Assembly: GCF_001423615.1 (NCBI RefSeq)
Contig: NZ_LMOU01000001.1
Location: 509,306-573,305 of the forward strand
Direction: 5' to 3'
DNA from: Microbacterium sp. Leaf159
GTDB taxonomy: Bacteria; Actinomycetota; Actinomycetes; Actinomycetales; Microbacteriaceae
Length of the DNA: 64,000 nt
Within the stretch, counting starts at the first letter, position 1. Every line of letters begins with the position of its first letter. Positions 27,618 through 37,022 of this stretch are shown here, one piece after another. The position numbers and the translations under genes are program-made. The notes beneath the pieces were generated by a model, which searched no databases, was not told the origin of the DNA, and saw nothing but the letters and a program-made list of their open reading frames with translations.

Positions 27618-27986
27618 ATGACACCTGAACCCGTGCACCACTCCATCAACTACGTCGAGCTCGTCGTGAACGACCTCGAGACCGCGAAGCGCTTCTACGG
27701 CGACACCTTCGGATGGGTCTTCGTCGACTACGGTCCCGCCTACGCGGGCATCGCCTCGCCGACCGGCGACGGGTCAGAAGTGGGCGGCCTTCTGCTGTCC
27801 GATCAGGCGCGTCCCGCGGGCGGTCCGCTCGTGCTCCTGTACTCCGATGACCTCGATGCCACGCACGCCGCGATAGCGGAAGCCGGTGGCGCGGTGACGC
27901 AGGGGCCGTACGACTTCCCGGGCGGTCGACGACTGCATTTCGTGGACCCGAGCGGCAATGAGCTGGGAGTCTGGGCAGCCCAGTGA
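27618..27986 (+). CDS. VOC-superfamily (glyoxalase/bleomycin-resistance fold) protein
   Basis: A 122-aa single vicinal-oxygen-chelate domain. It begins HHSINYVELVVNDLETAKRF, where a conserved metal-ligand position is occupied, and ends GRRLHFVDPSGNELGVWA with the family's Glu in GNELGVW. Such proteins act as dioxygenases, lyases or drug-binding proteins; the role here is unknown. The start is set at ATG 27618 by the TACCGT hexamer; an upstream in-frame ATG at 27543 region is background. Confidence 0.85.
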   Translation: MTPEPVHHSINYVELVVNDLETAKRFYGDTFGWVFVDYGPAYAGIASPTGDGSEVGGLLLSDQARPAGGPLVLLYSDDLDATHAAIAEAGGAVTQGPYDFPGGRRLHFVDPSGNELGVWAAQ

Positions 27987-28001
27987 GGGCAGAATAGCGG
28001 T

Positions 28002-28547
28002 GTGACCTCACTGCATCCGCACTCGTCGCCTGACGAACCCCGGCTGTCGTTCCATGTCCGGGAATCGCGGTGGGACGAAGCCGATACGGCTGCGGTGAGT
28101 GCGCTCGTCCGCACCTACCTTCTGCAGACCGAAGCGGAGAAGCACGAGCACGGTCGGGCCGAGTCTCCTGTGTCGATCGCGGCGCTGCCGCCACGATACG
28201 AGCGTGAGGTGGCGGACCCGCGCGATTCCTACGCCGACTGCACGACGATGGTCGCCATGATCGAGCGGCAGCCTGTCGGGGTCGTGATCATCCGGATCGA
28301 CGGGGGAGATGCCGAGATCAAGCGCCTGTGGACGGATCCGGACTTTCGCGGGCGCGGACTCGGATCCGCATTGCTGGATGCGGCGCTGGCGCTGACCTCC
28401 GGGCGCGTTCGCCTGTCCGTCTGGGACTGGCGGGCTCCGGCGATCCGGCTGTACGAATCCCGCGGGTTCGAACGGGTCGCATCGTGGGATGACCGCGAGG
28501 GACTCGTCTGCATGATGAGACCGGACCATACTGTGCCCTTGCGCTAA
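28002..28547 (+). CDS. GNAT acetyltransferase
   Basis: A 181-aa GNAT-fold protein. Residues 15-75 form a variable N-terminal part. The acetyl-CoA loop is WTDPDFRGRGLGSALLDAAL (about 109-128), then VWDWRAPAIRLYESRGFERV. Substrate unknown. GTG 28002 has CAGAAT 6 nt upstream, a one-base variant of the leaderless -10. The gene lies 15 bp after the VOC gene, so it may also be read from that promoter. Confidence 0.85.
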   Translation: MTSLHPHSSPDEPRLSFHVRESRWDEADTAAVSALVRTYLLQTEAEKHEHGRAESPVSIAALPPRYEREVADPRDSYADCTTMVAMIERQPVGVVIIRIDGGDAEIKRLWTDPDFRGRGLGSALLDAALALTSGRVRLSVWDWRAPAIRLYESRGFERVASWDDREGLVCMMRPDHTVPLR

Positions 28548-28552
28548 CTTTC

Positions 28553-28562
28553 TGCGTACGCA
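28553..28562. promoter_or_regulatory. Palindrome TGCGTACGCA upstream of the arsR-type gene
   Basis: A perfect 10-bp palindrome 12 bp before ATG 28575, flanked by AT-rich bases unusual for this genome. ArsR-family genes are commonly autoregulated, so it is a candidate operator for the gene product; inference only. Confidence 0.4.
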
Positions 28563-28574
28563 ATACTTATCCTC

Positions 28575-28907
28575 ATGGCTAACCATCACGGGGTGAACGA
28601 GGTCTTCCTCGCTCTCGCCGACCCGACGCGGCGCGAGGTCATCCGAGCGCTCGGGCGTGGCCCCGCGAGCGTGGGGGAGCTCGCCCAGCCTTTCGCGATC
28701 ACGCTTCCGTCGTTCATGAAGCACATCCGTGCACTGGAGGGCAGTGGGCTCATCCGCACTTCGAAGAGCGGACGAGTGCGCACCTGCGTGCTCGACCACG
28801 ACCGCCTCGCCGTCGTCGCGGACTGGCTCGACGAGCAGCGTCGGGTCTGGGATCAGCGGACGGACCGCCTCGAATCCCTGGTGACCGATCCGAAGGAGAC
28901 CCGATGA
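28575..28907 (+). CDS. ArsR-family winged-helix regulator
   Basis: A 110-aa helix-turn-helix repressor of the ArsR/SmtB fold without metal-binding cysteines. It begins VFLALADPTRREVIRALGRG; the recognition region is ITLPSFMKHIRALEGSGLI and the wing is RTSKSGRVRTCVLD. This subgroup typically sits before an SRPBCC (AHSA1) gene, exactly as here. The stop overlaps the next start in ATGA, so the two are coupled. The palindrome at 28553-28562 is a likely operator. Confidence 0.92.
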   Translation: MANHHGVNEVFLALADPTRREVIRALGRGPASVGELAQPFAITLPSFMKHIRALEGSGLIRTSKSGRVRTCVLDHDRLAVVADWLDEQRRVWDQRTDRLESLVTDPKETR

Positions 28908-29392
28908 CCAGCACAGCCCCCGACCCGCGGCTCGACCTGACTCTGGAGAGGACGATCCGGGCGTCACCGTCGGCGGTGTGGCGCGCGTGGACCGACCCGG
29001 AGCTTCTCGCCCAGTGGTGGATTCCCGCACCCATGCAGGCGCGCGTCGATCGCCTCGACGTACGGCCCGGCGGTGGTTTCGTGACCAGCATGCGGGAGGG
29101 AGCGGGGGAGTACGCCCCGCACACGGATGGCGTCTTCCTCGTCGTGGAGCCCGAGCGGCGACTGGTCTTCACCAACGTCGTCGACAGCTGCTGGCGGCCG
29201 GCGACGCCCGAACCCGTCTCGATGACGGCGGAGATCACTCTCGACGAGCACCCCGAGGGCACGACGTATCGCGCGATCGTCCGCCATGGAGATCCCGCTG
29301 CGCGGAACCTGCACGAGGATCTCGGCTTCTTCGAGGGCTGGGGATCGGTGACGTCAGCTCTGGCCGACCTCGCCGAATCCGGGGCGATATGA
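28904..29392 (+). CDS. SRPBCC/AHSA1-domain protein
   Basis: A 162-aa START-like (Bet v1 fold) ligand-binding protein of the activator-of-Hsp90-ATPase homologue group. Landmarks are LTLERTIRASPSAVWRAWTDPE at the N-terminus, LLAQWWIPAPM, and the late FFEGWGSVTSALADL. Ligand unknown. It is translationally coupled both to the upstream ArsR gene and to the downstream double-GNAT gene through ATGA overlaps, so the three genes form one operon. Confidence 0.9.
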   Translation: MTSTAPDPRLDLTLERTIRASPSAVWRAWTDPELLAQWWIPAPMQARVDRLDVRPGGGFVTSMREGAGEYAPHTDGVFLVVEPERRLVFTNVVDSCWRPATPEPVSMTAEITLDEHPEGTTYRAIVRHGDPAARNLHEDLGFFEGWGSVTSALADLAESGAI

Positions 29393-30522
29393 ACTCGACC
29401 GGTTCGACTCCCGCACGGGGAGCGCTGGGGGAAACGACCCTGCGGACGGATCGGCTGACTCTCCGCCCGCAGGTGGTGGCGGACGCCGAGGTGTTCCACC
29501 GGCTGTGGACCGAACGCGACGACCGGGTGCCGCCGGACCGCAGACTCGACACGACTGGCCACCCGACGGTCTCAGACATTGCGGCTCACATCGCCGAGGA
29601 GCGAGACCGGCGCTCCGACCTGCTGTCCGTCCAAGACGCGACGACCGGCGAGGTGTATGGATACTGCGGGCTCATCTTCGCAGGCAAAGGATCAGCGGAC
29701 GAGCCGGAGATCGCCTTCGAGCTTCTGAGCAAGGTCCATAATCACGGCTACGCGACGGAAGCCGCCCGAGCCGTCCTCGCGTGGTCCGACGCGGAGGGAT
29801 ATGACCGCCTCTGGGCGAGCGTATGGGACTGGAATGTCGCCTCGCGCCGTGTTCTCGAGAAGCTCGGTTTTGAGGATTCAGGCGACGATCTTCCGACCGG
29901 CGAACATGGACGGACGATCCTGACAGTGAGGGCGCCGAGACCGAAGCCAGCGCCCGTCGCCGAGCATGTCATCACCGTCGAACACGGAGCGCTGTCGGAG
30001 TCTCAGACAGCTGCGCTACGCGACCTCTTCGACTCCGAGTACCGAGAGACGCACGGCGAGTGGGACCCTGACCGTCCGTACGGTTATTCTCCTGCGGACG
30101 TGCACACGATGATCTTCCACGGGGACGTGGCCGTTGCCCACGTCGGTTTTCAGCGACGCGTCATACGGGTCGGGGAGCTCACGGTCGCAGTCGCCGGAAC
30201 CGGGGGAGTCCTGGTCCATTCGGACTGGCGCTCCCGCGGGGCCGGACGTCGGGTGATGACCCACGCCCAGCAGGCGATGCGCGACGACGATCGTGTGGAA
30301 TTCGGCTATCTCGGCTGCCGAGAGGAGGTCGTGTCGTTCTACCAGCGGACAGGCTGGTCACGCGTGAACGCTGTGGAGCGTCATGTGTCGATGATCGATG
30401 CGAGGGCCACTGTGACATCTGCCAGCGGGCCTATTCTCGTCTTCGCCGCCGGCGCGAACCCGGATGCTCGAGCAGGGCAGTGGCCGCATGGAGACATCGA
30501 TCTGAATGGCACCCCCTGGTGA
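29389..30522 (+). CDS. Two-domain GNAT protein: RimJ/RimL-like plus AAC(2')-like
   Basis: A 377-aa fusion of two acetyltransferase domains. Residues 15-180 are RimJ/RimL-like (LRTDRLTLRPQVVADAEVF, LSKVHNHGYATEAARAVL, NVASRRVLEKLGF). After a Pro-rich linker near 183-190, residues 195-377 match the plan of aminoglycoside 2'-N-acetyltransferases: VAHVGFQRRVIRVGELTV, then GGVLVHSDWRSRGAGRRVM, YQRTGWSRV, and an acidic C-terminus ending in Trp. Similarity to AAC(2') is from memory of the family, and drug modification is not shown. ATG 29389 overlaps the SRPBCC stop (ATGA). Confidence 0.8.
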   Translation: MNSTGSTPARGALGETTLRTDRLTLRPQVVADAEVFHRLWTERDDRVPPDRRLDTTGHPTVSDIAAHIAEERDRRSDLLSVQDATTGEVYGYCGLIFAGKGSADEPEIAFELLSKVHNHGYATEAARAVLAWSDAEGYDRLWASVWDWNVASRRVLEKLGFEDSGDDLPTGEHGRTILTVRAPRPKPAPVAEHVITVEHGALSESQTAALRDLFDSEYRETHGEWDPDRPYGYSPADVHTMIFHGDVAVAHVGFQRRVIRVGELTVAVAGTGGVLVHSDWRSRGAGRRVMTHAQQAMRDDDRVEFGYLGCREEVVSFYQRTGWSRVNAVERHVSMIDARATVTSASGPILVFAAGANPDARAGQWPHGDIDLNGTPW

Positions 30523-30580
30523 TCCTCACGCGCGACCGTCGTGCAGGCGCTTCGGGGCAGTGTTTCCCACTTGAGCTGAC

Positions 30581-30594
30581 ATAATGTGCATTAT
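30581..30594. promoter_or_regulatory. AT-rich palindrome ATAATG-TG-CATTAT
   Basis: A perfect 14-bp inverted repeat in a strongly AT-rich patch, about 37 bp upstream of the methyltransferase -10. Its size and symmetry fit a dimeric repressor or activator site. No neighbouring regulator gene is obvious apart from the ArsR gene 1.7 kb upstream. Confidence 0.45.
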
Positions 30595-30630
30595 CGGCAT
30601 TACTACGACGACAGTGATCGGGGCTGTCGA

Positions 30631-30636
30631 TAGGCT
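30631..30636 (+). promoter_or_regulatory. -10 element of the methyltransferase gene
   Basis: TAGGCT, 6-nt spacer CGATCC, GTG 30643: leaderless type. Confidence 0.6.
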
Positions 30637-30642
30637 CGATCC

Positions 30643-31488
30643 GTGAACGGAAGCAACGTCGAGATCAACTGGGAAGCTGCACGCACCGCGAATCTGCAGA
30701 ACTGGGATGACCGCGTGCCACTGCATGAGGCCGCCTACGGACTGGATGCGTTCGATGACCCGAACCATCTCAGCGACGTCGTCAGCGACGATCTGCCGGT
30801 GCTCGACCGTTTCGCAACCGGTGGAAGCCTGTCAGGACTCGATCTGTGCCACCTGCAGTGCCACATCGGCACGGACACCATCTCGCTGGCGCGCGCCGGC
30901 GCTCGTGTGACAGGCGTGGATTTCTCAGAGCCTGCGCTGCGGGCGGCAGCGGCTCTCGCCGAGCGAACCGGAGTCGCAGCGACGTGGGTGCACACCGATG
31001 TCCTCGATGCCAGGAACGCGGTGTCGGGCGACTTCGACGTCGTGTACACGAGCATCGGCACGATCTGCTGGCTGAAGGATCTCGATCGCTGGGCGGCTCA
31101 GATCGTTGCCCTGCTGCGTCCTGGCGGGACGTTCTTCATCAGGGACGGTCACCCCGCCCTGCTCGCCCTCGACGAAGACGCCGAGGGATTCGCCACGAGA
31201 TACTCGTATTTCGGAGATGGTCGTGCACAGCAGTGGGACGACGAATCGACGTACGCCGGAGACGGAACGGTCGCACATTCCCGGACCTACGAGTGGCCGC
31301 ATCCGCTCTCCGAGATCCTCGGTGCGCTTCTGCGTGCCGGGCTTCGCCTGGTCCATTTCGACGAGGGGCGTACACTCCCCTGGCGGTTCAGCCCTCGAAT
31401 GGTCGAGGTCCCACGCGGCTATGCCTGGCCCGAGGCCGAGCGCAACCTCATCCCCTGCACCTTCACGATCGTCGCGCGCAAGGACTGA
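30643..31488 (+). CDS. SAM-dependent class I methyltransferase
   Basis: A 281-aa Rossmann-fold methyltransferase. The SAM motif I is altered (LDLCHLQCHIGTDTISLA near 66-83), followed by the acidic GVDFSEPALRAA and motif IV DVVYTSIGTICWL. The post-II region LRPGGTFFIRDGHP is typical. Small-molecule substrate unknown. GTG 30643 follows TAGGCT by 6 nt. The gene is followed 46 bp later by the serine hydrolase, which has its own -10. Confidence 0.88.
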   Translation: MNGSNVEINWEAARTANLQNWDDRVPLHEAAYGLDAFDDPNHLSDVVSDDLPVLDRFATGGSLSGLDLCHLQCHIGTDTISLARAGARVTGVDFSEPALRAAAALAERTGVAATWVHTDVLDARNAVSGDFDVVYTSIGTICWLKDLDRWAAQIVALLRPGGTFFIRDGHPALLALDEDAEGFATRYSYFGDGRAQQWDDESTYAGDGTVAHSRTYEWPHPLSEILGALLRAGLRLVHFDEGRTLPWRFSPRMVEVPRGYAWPEAERNLIPCTFTIVARKD

Positions 31489-31522
31489 CTCAAGCGGGCC
31501 TGCCATATCGGTGTCGGGTCCG

Positions 31523-31528
31523 TACTAT
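31523..31528 (+). promoter_or_regulatory. -10 element of the serine hydrolase gene
   Basis: TACTAT, 6-nt spacer TACCGG, GTG 31535. It moves the start well inside a longer open frame. Confidence 0.6.
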
Positions 31529-31534
31529 TACCGG

Positions 31535-32956
31535 GTGTCTCTGCCCCGTACCTCCCCCGCATCCCTCGACGTCTCGTCCTCGGCGGTCGACGGGTTCCTG
31601 GATCGTCTCGGCCTTGAGGGGATCGAGTGCCATTCACTCATGATCGTTCGGCGCGGCCACGTCATCGCAGAAGGCTGGTGGACTCCCTGCGCCGCTGACG
31701 ACCCGCACCTGCTGTACTCGCTGACGAAGTCCTTCACCGCGATGGGAGTCGGTCTCGTCGTGGACGACGGACTCTTGAGCCTCGATGATCGAGTCGTCGA
31801 CGTACTGCCGGATCATGTTCCCGACGATATGCCGGCGGGAGCAGGCCTTCTCACCGTGGAGCATCTGCTGACGATGACCGCCGGCCATGCCGAAGACACC
31901 CTTGACGGCGCATGGAAGCTCGAGCCGAGCGATCTCGTGCGCGGCTTCCTTCGGATGCCGCTCGCGGCCGCGCCCGGTACGCAGCACACCTACGACAACG
32001 CGACGACCTTCGTGCTGGCCCGCATGATCGAGCGCGTCTCGGGGCAGACGCTACCCCGCCTGCTGGACGAGCGACTGTTCGCACCGATGGGTATCACGGA
32101 TGTCGAGTGGGATCGCGTCGGCAGCGGCGCCGTGTTCGGGTTCCACGGGCTGCATCTCACCACCGAAGCAGTAGCCGCCTTCGGTGAACTGATGCTGCGT
32201 GGCGGCGAATGGCAGGGGCGTCAGCTGCTGTCTCGCGAGTGGATGGCTTCGGCGACGCACAAGCAAATAGACAGCCGTCACTTCTCACCAGGAGCCTCGG
32301 CTACGGATTTCCATTCCGGCTACGGATATCAGATCTGGATATCCGCTCACGGCTTTCACGGCAACGGAGCGTACGGCCAGCAGTGCGTCGTCGTGCCTGA
32401 ACTCGAGCTGGTCGTCGTCCTCACCGCAGCGCACACAGAGATACGTCACGCGCAGGATGCGCTCGACGCGATCTGGGAATCGCTGTTGCCCGGGATCGAC
32501 GCGCCGGGAGACCTCGACGGCGATGTCGCACTCATGCGCAGGCTCCGACACCTTGCCCTTCCGATGGTCCACGGCAACCAGGGATCCACCTCGACCGACA
32601 CCCAGGCGATCGTGGATGATTCGTACCCCGACTCCGCGCTCCCGAGCGACACGCCGGTGGTCCTTCATCCTCAACCGGGCGGTTGGCTCCTCAGAATCGG
32701 CGCGCGCCTCGAGGTGCCGGTCGGCTTCGGTCGCTGGGAACGGAGCGCTCCGCTCGGACGTGCGATCGCAGCAGCCGGCGCATGGCAGGGACCCGTATTC
32801 GTGGCAGAGGTCCACCTCCTGAACACGCCACACCGCGTTCATCTGAACGTCCGAGATGCGACGGCGACGCTGACGTGGGCGACCGTTCCTCTGACCGGCA
32901 CGGACCTGGTCACGCATGCGACATCCCCGCTGATGACCCGCCCCGACGTCGCCTGA
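31535..32956 (+). CDS. Serine hydrolase, class C beta-lactamase/esterase fold
   Basis: A 473-aa protein with a penicillin-binding-like transpeptidase fold. Active-site residues are visible: SLTK (Ser62, Lys65), YDN (Tyr153, Asn155) and a third motif GFHGNGAYG that replaces KTG. No signal peptide is seen, so it is likely a cytoplasmic esterase or peptidase rather than a secreted beta-lactamase. About 130 C-terminal residues beyond the catalytic domain form an extra beta-rich part. The start GTG 31535 rests on TACTAT at 6 nt. It converges on the uvrA-like gene with 12 bp between. Confidence 0.85.
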   Translation: MSLPRTSPASLDVSSSAVDGFLDRLGLEGIECHSLMIVRRGHVIAEGWWTPCAADDPHLLYSLTKSFTAMGVGLVVDDGLLSLDDRVVDVLPDHVPDDMPAGAGLLTVEHLLTMTAGHAEDTLDGAWKLEPSDLVRGFLRMPLAAAPGTQHTYDNATTFVLARMIERVSGQTLPRLLDERLFAPMGITDVEWDRVGSGAVFGFHGLHLTTEAVAAFGELMLRGGEWQGRQLLSREWMASATHKQIDSRHFSPGASATDFHSGYGYQIWISAHGFHGNGAYGQQCVVVPELELVVVLTAAHTEIRHAQDALDAIWESLLPGIDAPGDLDGDVALMRRLRHLALPMVHGNQGSTSTDTQAIVDDSYPDSALPSDTPVVLHPQPGGWLLRIGARLEVPVGFGRWERSAPLGRAIAAAGAWQGPVFVAEVHLLNTPHRVHLNVRDATATLTWATVPLTGTDLVTHATSPLMTRPDVA

Positions 32957-32968
32957 GCAGGCTCCGCG

Positions 32969-35317
<2,349 letters not shown>

Positions 35318-35343
35318 GGTCGTCCTCGGGTTTCTCGGCCTGC

Positions 35344-35754
35344 TCAGCCGGCCTGGTTGATACGGAGAAGATTGCCCGCGGGATCGCGGAAGGCGCAGTC
35401 GCGAACACCGTACGGCTGGTCCATGGGTTCCTGCACGACATCGGCCCCCTGCGCGACCAGTCGCTCGAACAGGCCGTCGAGATCGTCGCTCGCGAGAGTC
35501 AGCGCGGTGTAGCTGCCCTTCGCGATGAGTTCGAGGATGGTCTGCCGCTCGGCGTCCGTGATCCCCGGGTCCGTCGCCGGCGGGTGCAGCACGATCGAGG
35601 TTCCCGGCTGGCCCTCTGGGCCGACCGTGAGCCATCGGAGACCGTCGTAGCCGACGTCGTTGCGCACCTCGAATCCGAGGGCGTCACGATAGAAGCCGAG
35701 GGCTGCCTCGGCGTCCGTGTGCGGAAGGAATGCGTAGTGGATGCTGATGTTCAT
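35344..35754 (-). CDS. VOC-superfamily protein (PhnB/bleomycin-resistance fold)
   Basis: A 136-aa VOC protein. It begins MNISIHYAFLPHTDAEAALGFY and ends VRDCAFRDPAGNLLRINQAG with the family's DPAGNLLRI. Its partners are an AraC regulator 4 bp upstream and a UvrA-like ATPase 26 bp downstream on the same strand. That context hints at handling a DNA-damaging or toxic small molecule; inference. ATG 35754 is 6 nt after TAACCT, so it can also be expressed from its own leaderless promoter. Confidence 0.87.
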   Translation of the reverse strand: MNISIHYAFLPHTDAEAALGFYRDALGFEVRNDVGYDGLRWLTVGPEGQPGTSIVLHPPATDPGITDAERQTILELIAKGSYTALTLASDDLDGLFERLVAQGADVVQEPMDQPYGVRDCAFRDPAGNLLRINQAG

Positions 35755-35758
35755 GGGT

Positions 35759-36199
35759 TCAGGTTAGGTGCGCGTCCGTGCGCGGTGCTTCTTGATTCCT
35801 GATCGGTCTGATGACGTGCTTCGCGTGGATGGTCGGAATGCCTTCGGCGTTGGTCGCGCGTTCACGGTACACGCTGGGTGAGACACCGACGAGCTCGGTG
35901 AACCTCGTGCTGAAGGTGCCGAGCGACGAGCTCCCGACCTCGAAGCACACCTCGGTCACCGAGAGGTCGCCTCGTCGCAGCAACGCCATCGCCCGTTCGA
36001 TGCGACGGGTCATCAGGTACGAATACGGGGATTCGCCGTATGCGTCCCGGAACCGCCTGCTCAGATGACCGGCGCTCATGTGCACGCCCTTCGCGAGGGC
36101 TTCGACGTCGAGCGGCTTCGCGTACTCGCGATCGATCCTGTCGCGCACCTTGCGCATGACGACGAGCTCACGCAGCCGGGCGTCATCGTCAGGGGTCAC
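35759..36199 (-). CDS. AraC-family transcriptional regulator, short form
   Basis: A 146-aa protein holding little more than the AraC DNA-binding domain: LAKGVHMSAGHLSRRFRDAYG is the first helix-turn-helix and VCFEVGSSSLGTFSTRFTELVG the second. No large effector domain is present. GTG 36199 fits the usual start of this group, with CAAAAT 6 nt upstream; the longer open frame to 36310 lacks support. It probably controls the VOC and UvrA-like genes that follow on the same strand. Confidence 0.88.
   Translation of the reverse strand: MTPDDDARLRELVVMRKVRDRIDREYAKPLDVEALAKGVHMSAGHLSRRFRDAYGESPYSYLMTRRIERAMALLRRGDLSVTEVCFEVGSSSLGTFSTRFTELVGVSPSVYRERATNAEGIPTIHAKHVIRPIRNQEAPRTDAHLT
35761..35766 (-). 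promoter_or_regulatory. -10 element of the VOC gene at 35344-35754
   Basis: TAACCT on the minus strand, 6 nt before ATG 35754, inside the last codons of the araC-type gene. Confidence 0.5.
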
Positions 36200-36289
36200 G
36201 ACTAGATTTTGCCATGACGCCCGGGGTCGCACTGTGAACATGTGCGACATATCGATACTGCCCTCCCCCACTTCCGGCTCGGACAGCGC

Positions 36290-36295
36290 TACTCT
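36290..36295 (+). promoter_or_regulatory. -10 element of the DUF308 gene
   Basis: TACTCT; the predicted start is near 36302, giving a leader of about 37 nt that opens with the hairpin at 36302-36316. Confidence 0.5.
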
Positions 36296-36301
36296 GGCAG
36301 C

Positions 36302-36316
36302 ATCCCTCACAGGGAT
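36302..36316 (+). other. Hairpin at the predicted mRNA 5' end of the DUF308 gene
   Basis: ATCCCT-CAC-AGGGAT: a 6-bp stem with a 3-nt loop starting at the predicted first base of the transcript. It could protect the mRNA or be a protein site. Confidence 0.35.
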
Positions 36317-36338
36317 TTCTCAGAAAGGGTCCCCAACC

Positions 36339-36938
36339 ATGTCTGATCCACTCGCTACCGAAGCGAAGTCACTGTTCAAGTCCATCCGCATCGTGCTCGC
36401 GGTCTCCGGCGTCATCGCTCTGATCGCGGGCATCATCCTGCTCGTTTGGCCGGCCAAGTCCGCTGTCATCGTCACAGGGATCTTCGCGTCCTACCTCGTG
36501 GTCGCCGGCCTCGTCTACATCGGCCTCGGCATCTTCTCCCGGGCGAAGGGCGGCTGGGCCCGTGTGGGGCACATCGTCCTCGGTCTGGTCTACATCGTCG
36601 CCGGTGTCATCGCGTTCGCGAACCTGGGTGTCGCCGCGGCGACCCTCGCCCTCGTCGTCGTGATCTTCATCGGCATCAGCTGGATCGTCGACGGCGTGGT
36701 CGCCCTGTCGCTGCTCGGCCAGGACGGCTCGCGCGTCTGGACGCTCCTCTACGCGCTGCTCAGCATCGTCGCCGGAATCGTGGTGCTCTTCTCGCCGCTG
36801 TACGCGGCCGCCGTGCTGTGGCTGGTTCTCGGCATCTCGCTCGTCGTTCTCGGCATCGTGCAGATCGTTCGTGCGATCACGCTCGGCAAGGACGCGAAGG
36901 GCTTCGTCGCCTCGGTCGAGTCCGACGCCGTGCGCTGA
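36339..36938 (+). CDS. DUF308/HdeD-family membrane protein
   Basis: A 199-aa integral membrane protein with about six hydrophobic segments arranged as three repeats, as in HdeD-like proteins (VLAVSGVIALIAGIILLVWP is the first). In E. coli HdeD is linked to acid resistance; the actinobacterial role is unknown. ATG 36339 has AGAAAGGG upstream. A very strong bidirectional terminator follows, shared with the convergent SDR gene. Confidence 0.88.
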   Translation: MSDPLATEAKSLFKSIRIVLAVSGVIALIAGIILLVWPAKSAVIVTGIFASYLVVAGLVYIGLGIFSRAKGGWARVGHIVLGLVYIVAGVIAFANLGVAAATLALVVVIFIGISWIVDGVVALSLLGQDGSRVWTLLYALLSIVAGIVVLFSPLYAAAVLWLVLGISLVVLGIVQIVRAITLGKDAKGFVASVESDAVR

Positions 36939-36954
36939 CGCCTGCGCACACGAG

Positions 36955-36988
36955 AAGAGGGCCCCGTCCACTCGGACGGGGCCCTCTT
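36955..36988. terminator. Bidirectional terminator between DUF308 and SDR genes
   Basis: A 15-bp stem (AAGAGGGCCCCGTCC pairing with GGACGGGGCCCTCTT) around ACTC. T-rich or A-rich ends on both sides suit both convergent genes. Confidence 0.9.
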
Positions 36989-37022
36989 GTCGTTCTCTCC
37001 GATCACTCGGAGCCGACGCAGA

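Noticed and set aside
30526..30768. 80-codon minus-strand frame over the methyltransferase promoter
   Set aside because: No start signal or ribosome-binding site, no motif, and it overlaps the well-supported promoter and gene start at 30643.
31535..32956. Clinical-type AmpC beta-lactamase
   Set aside because: No signal peptide and no KTG motif; an esterase/peptidase role is as likely.
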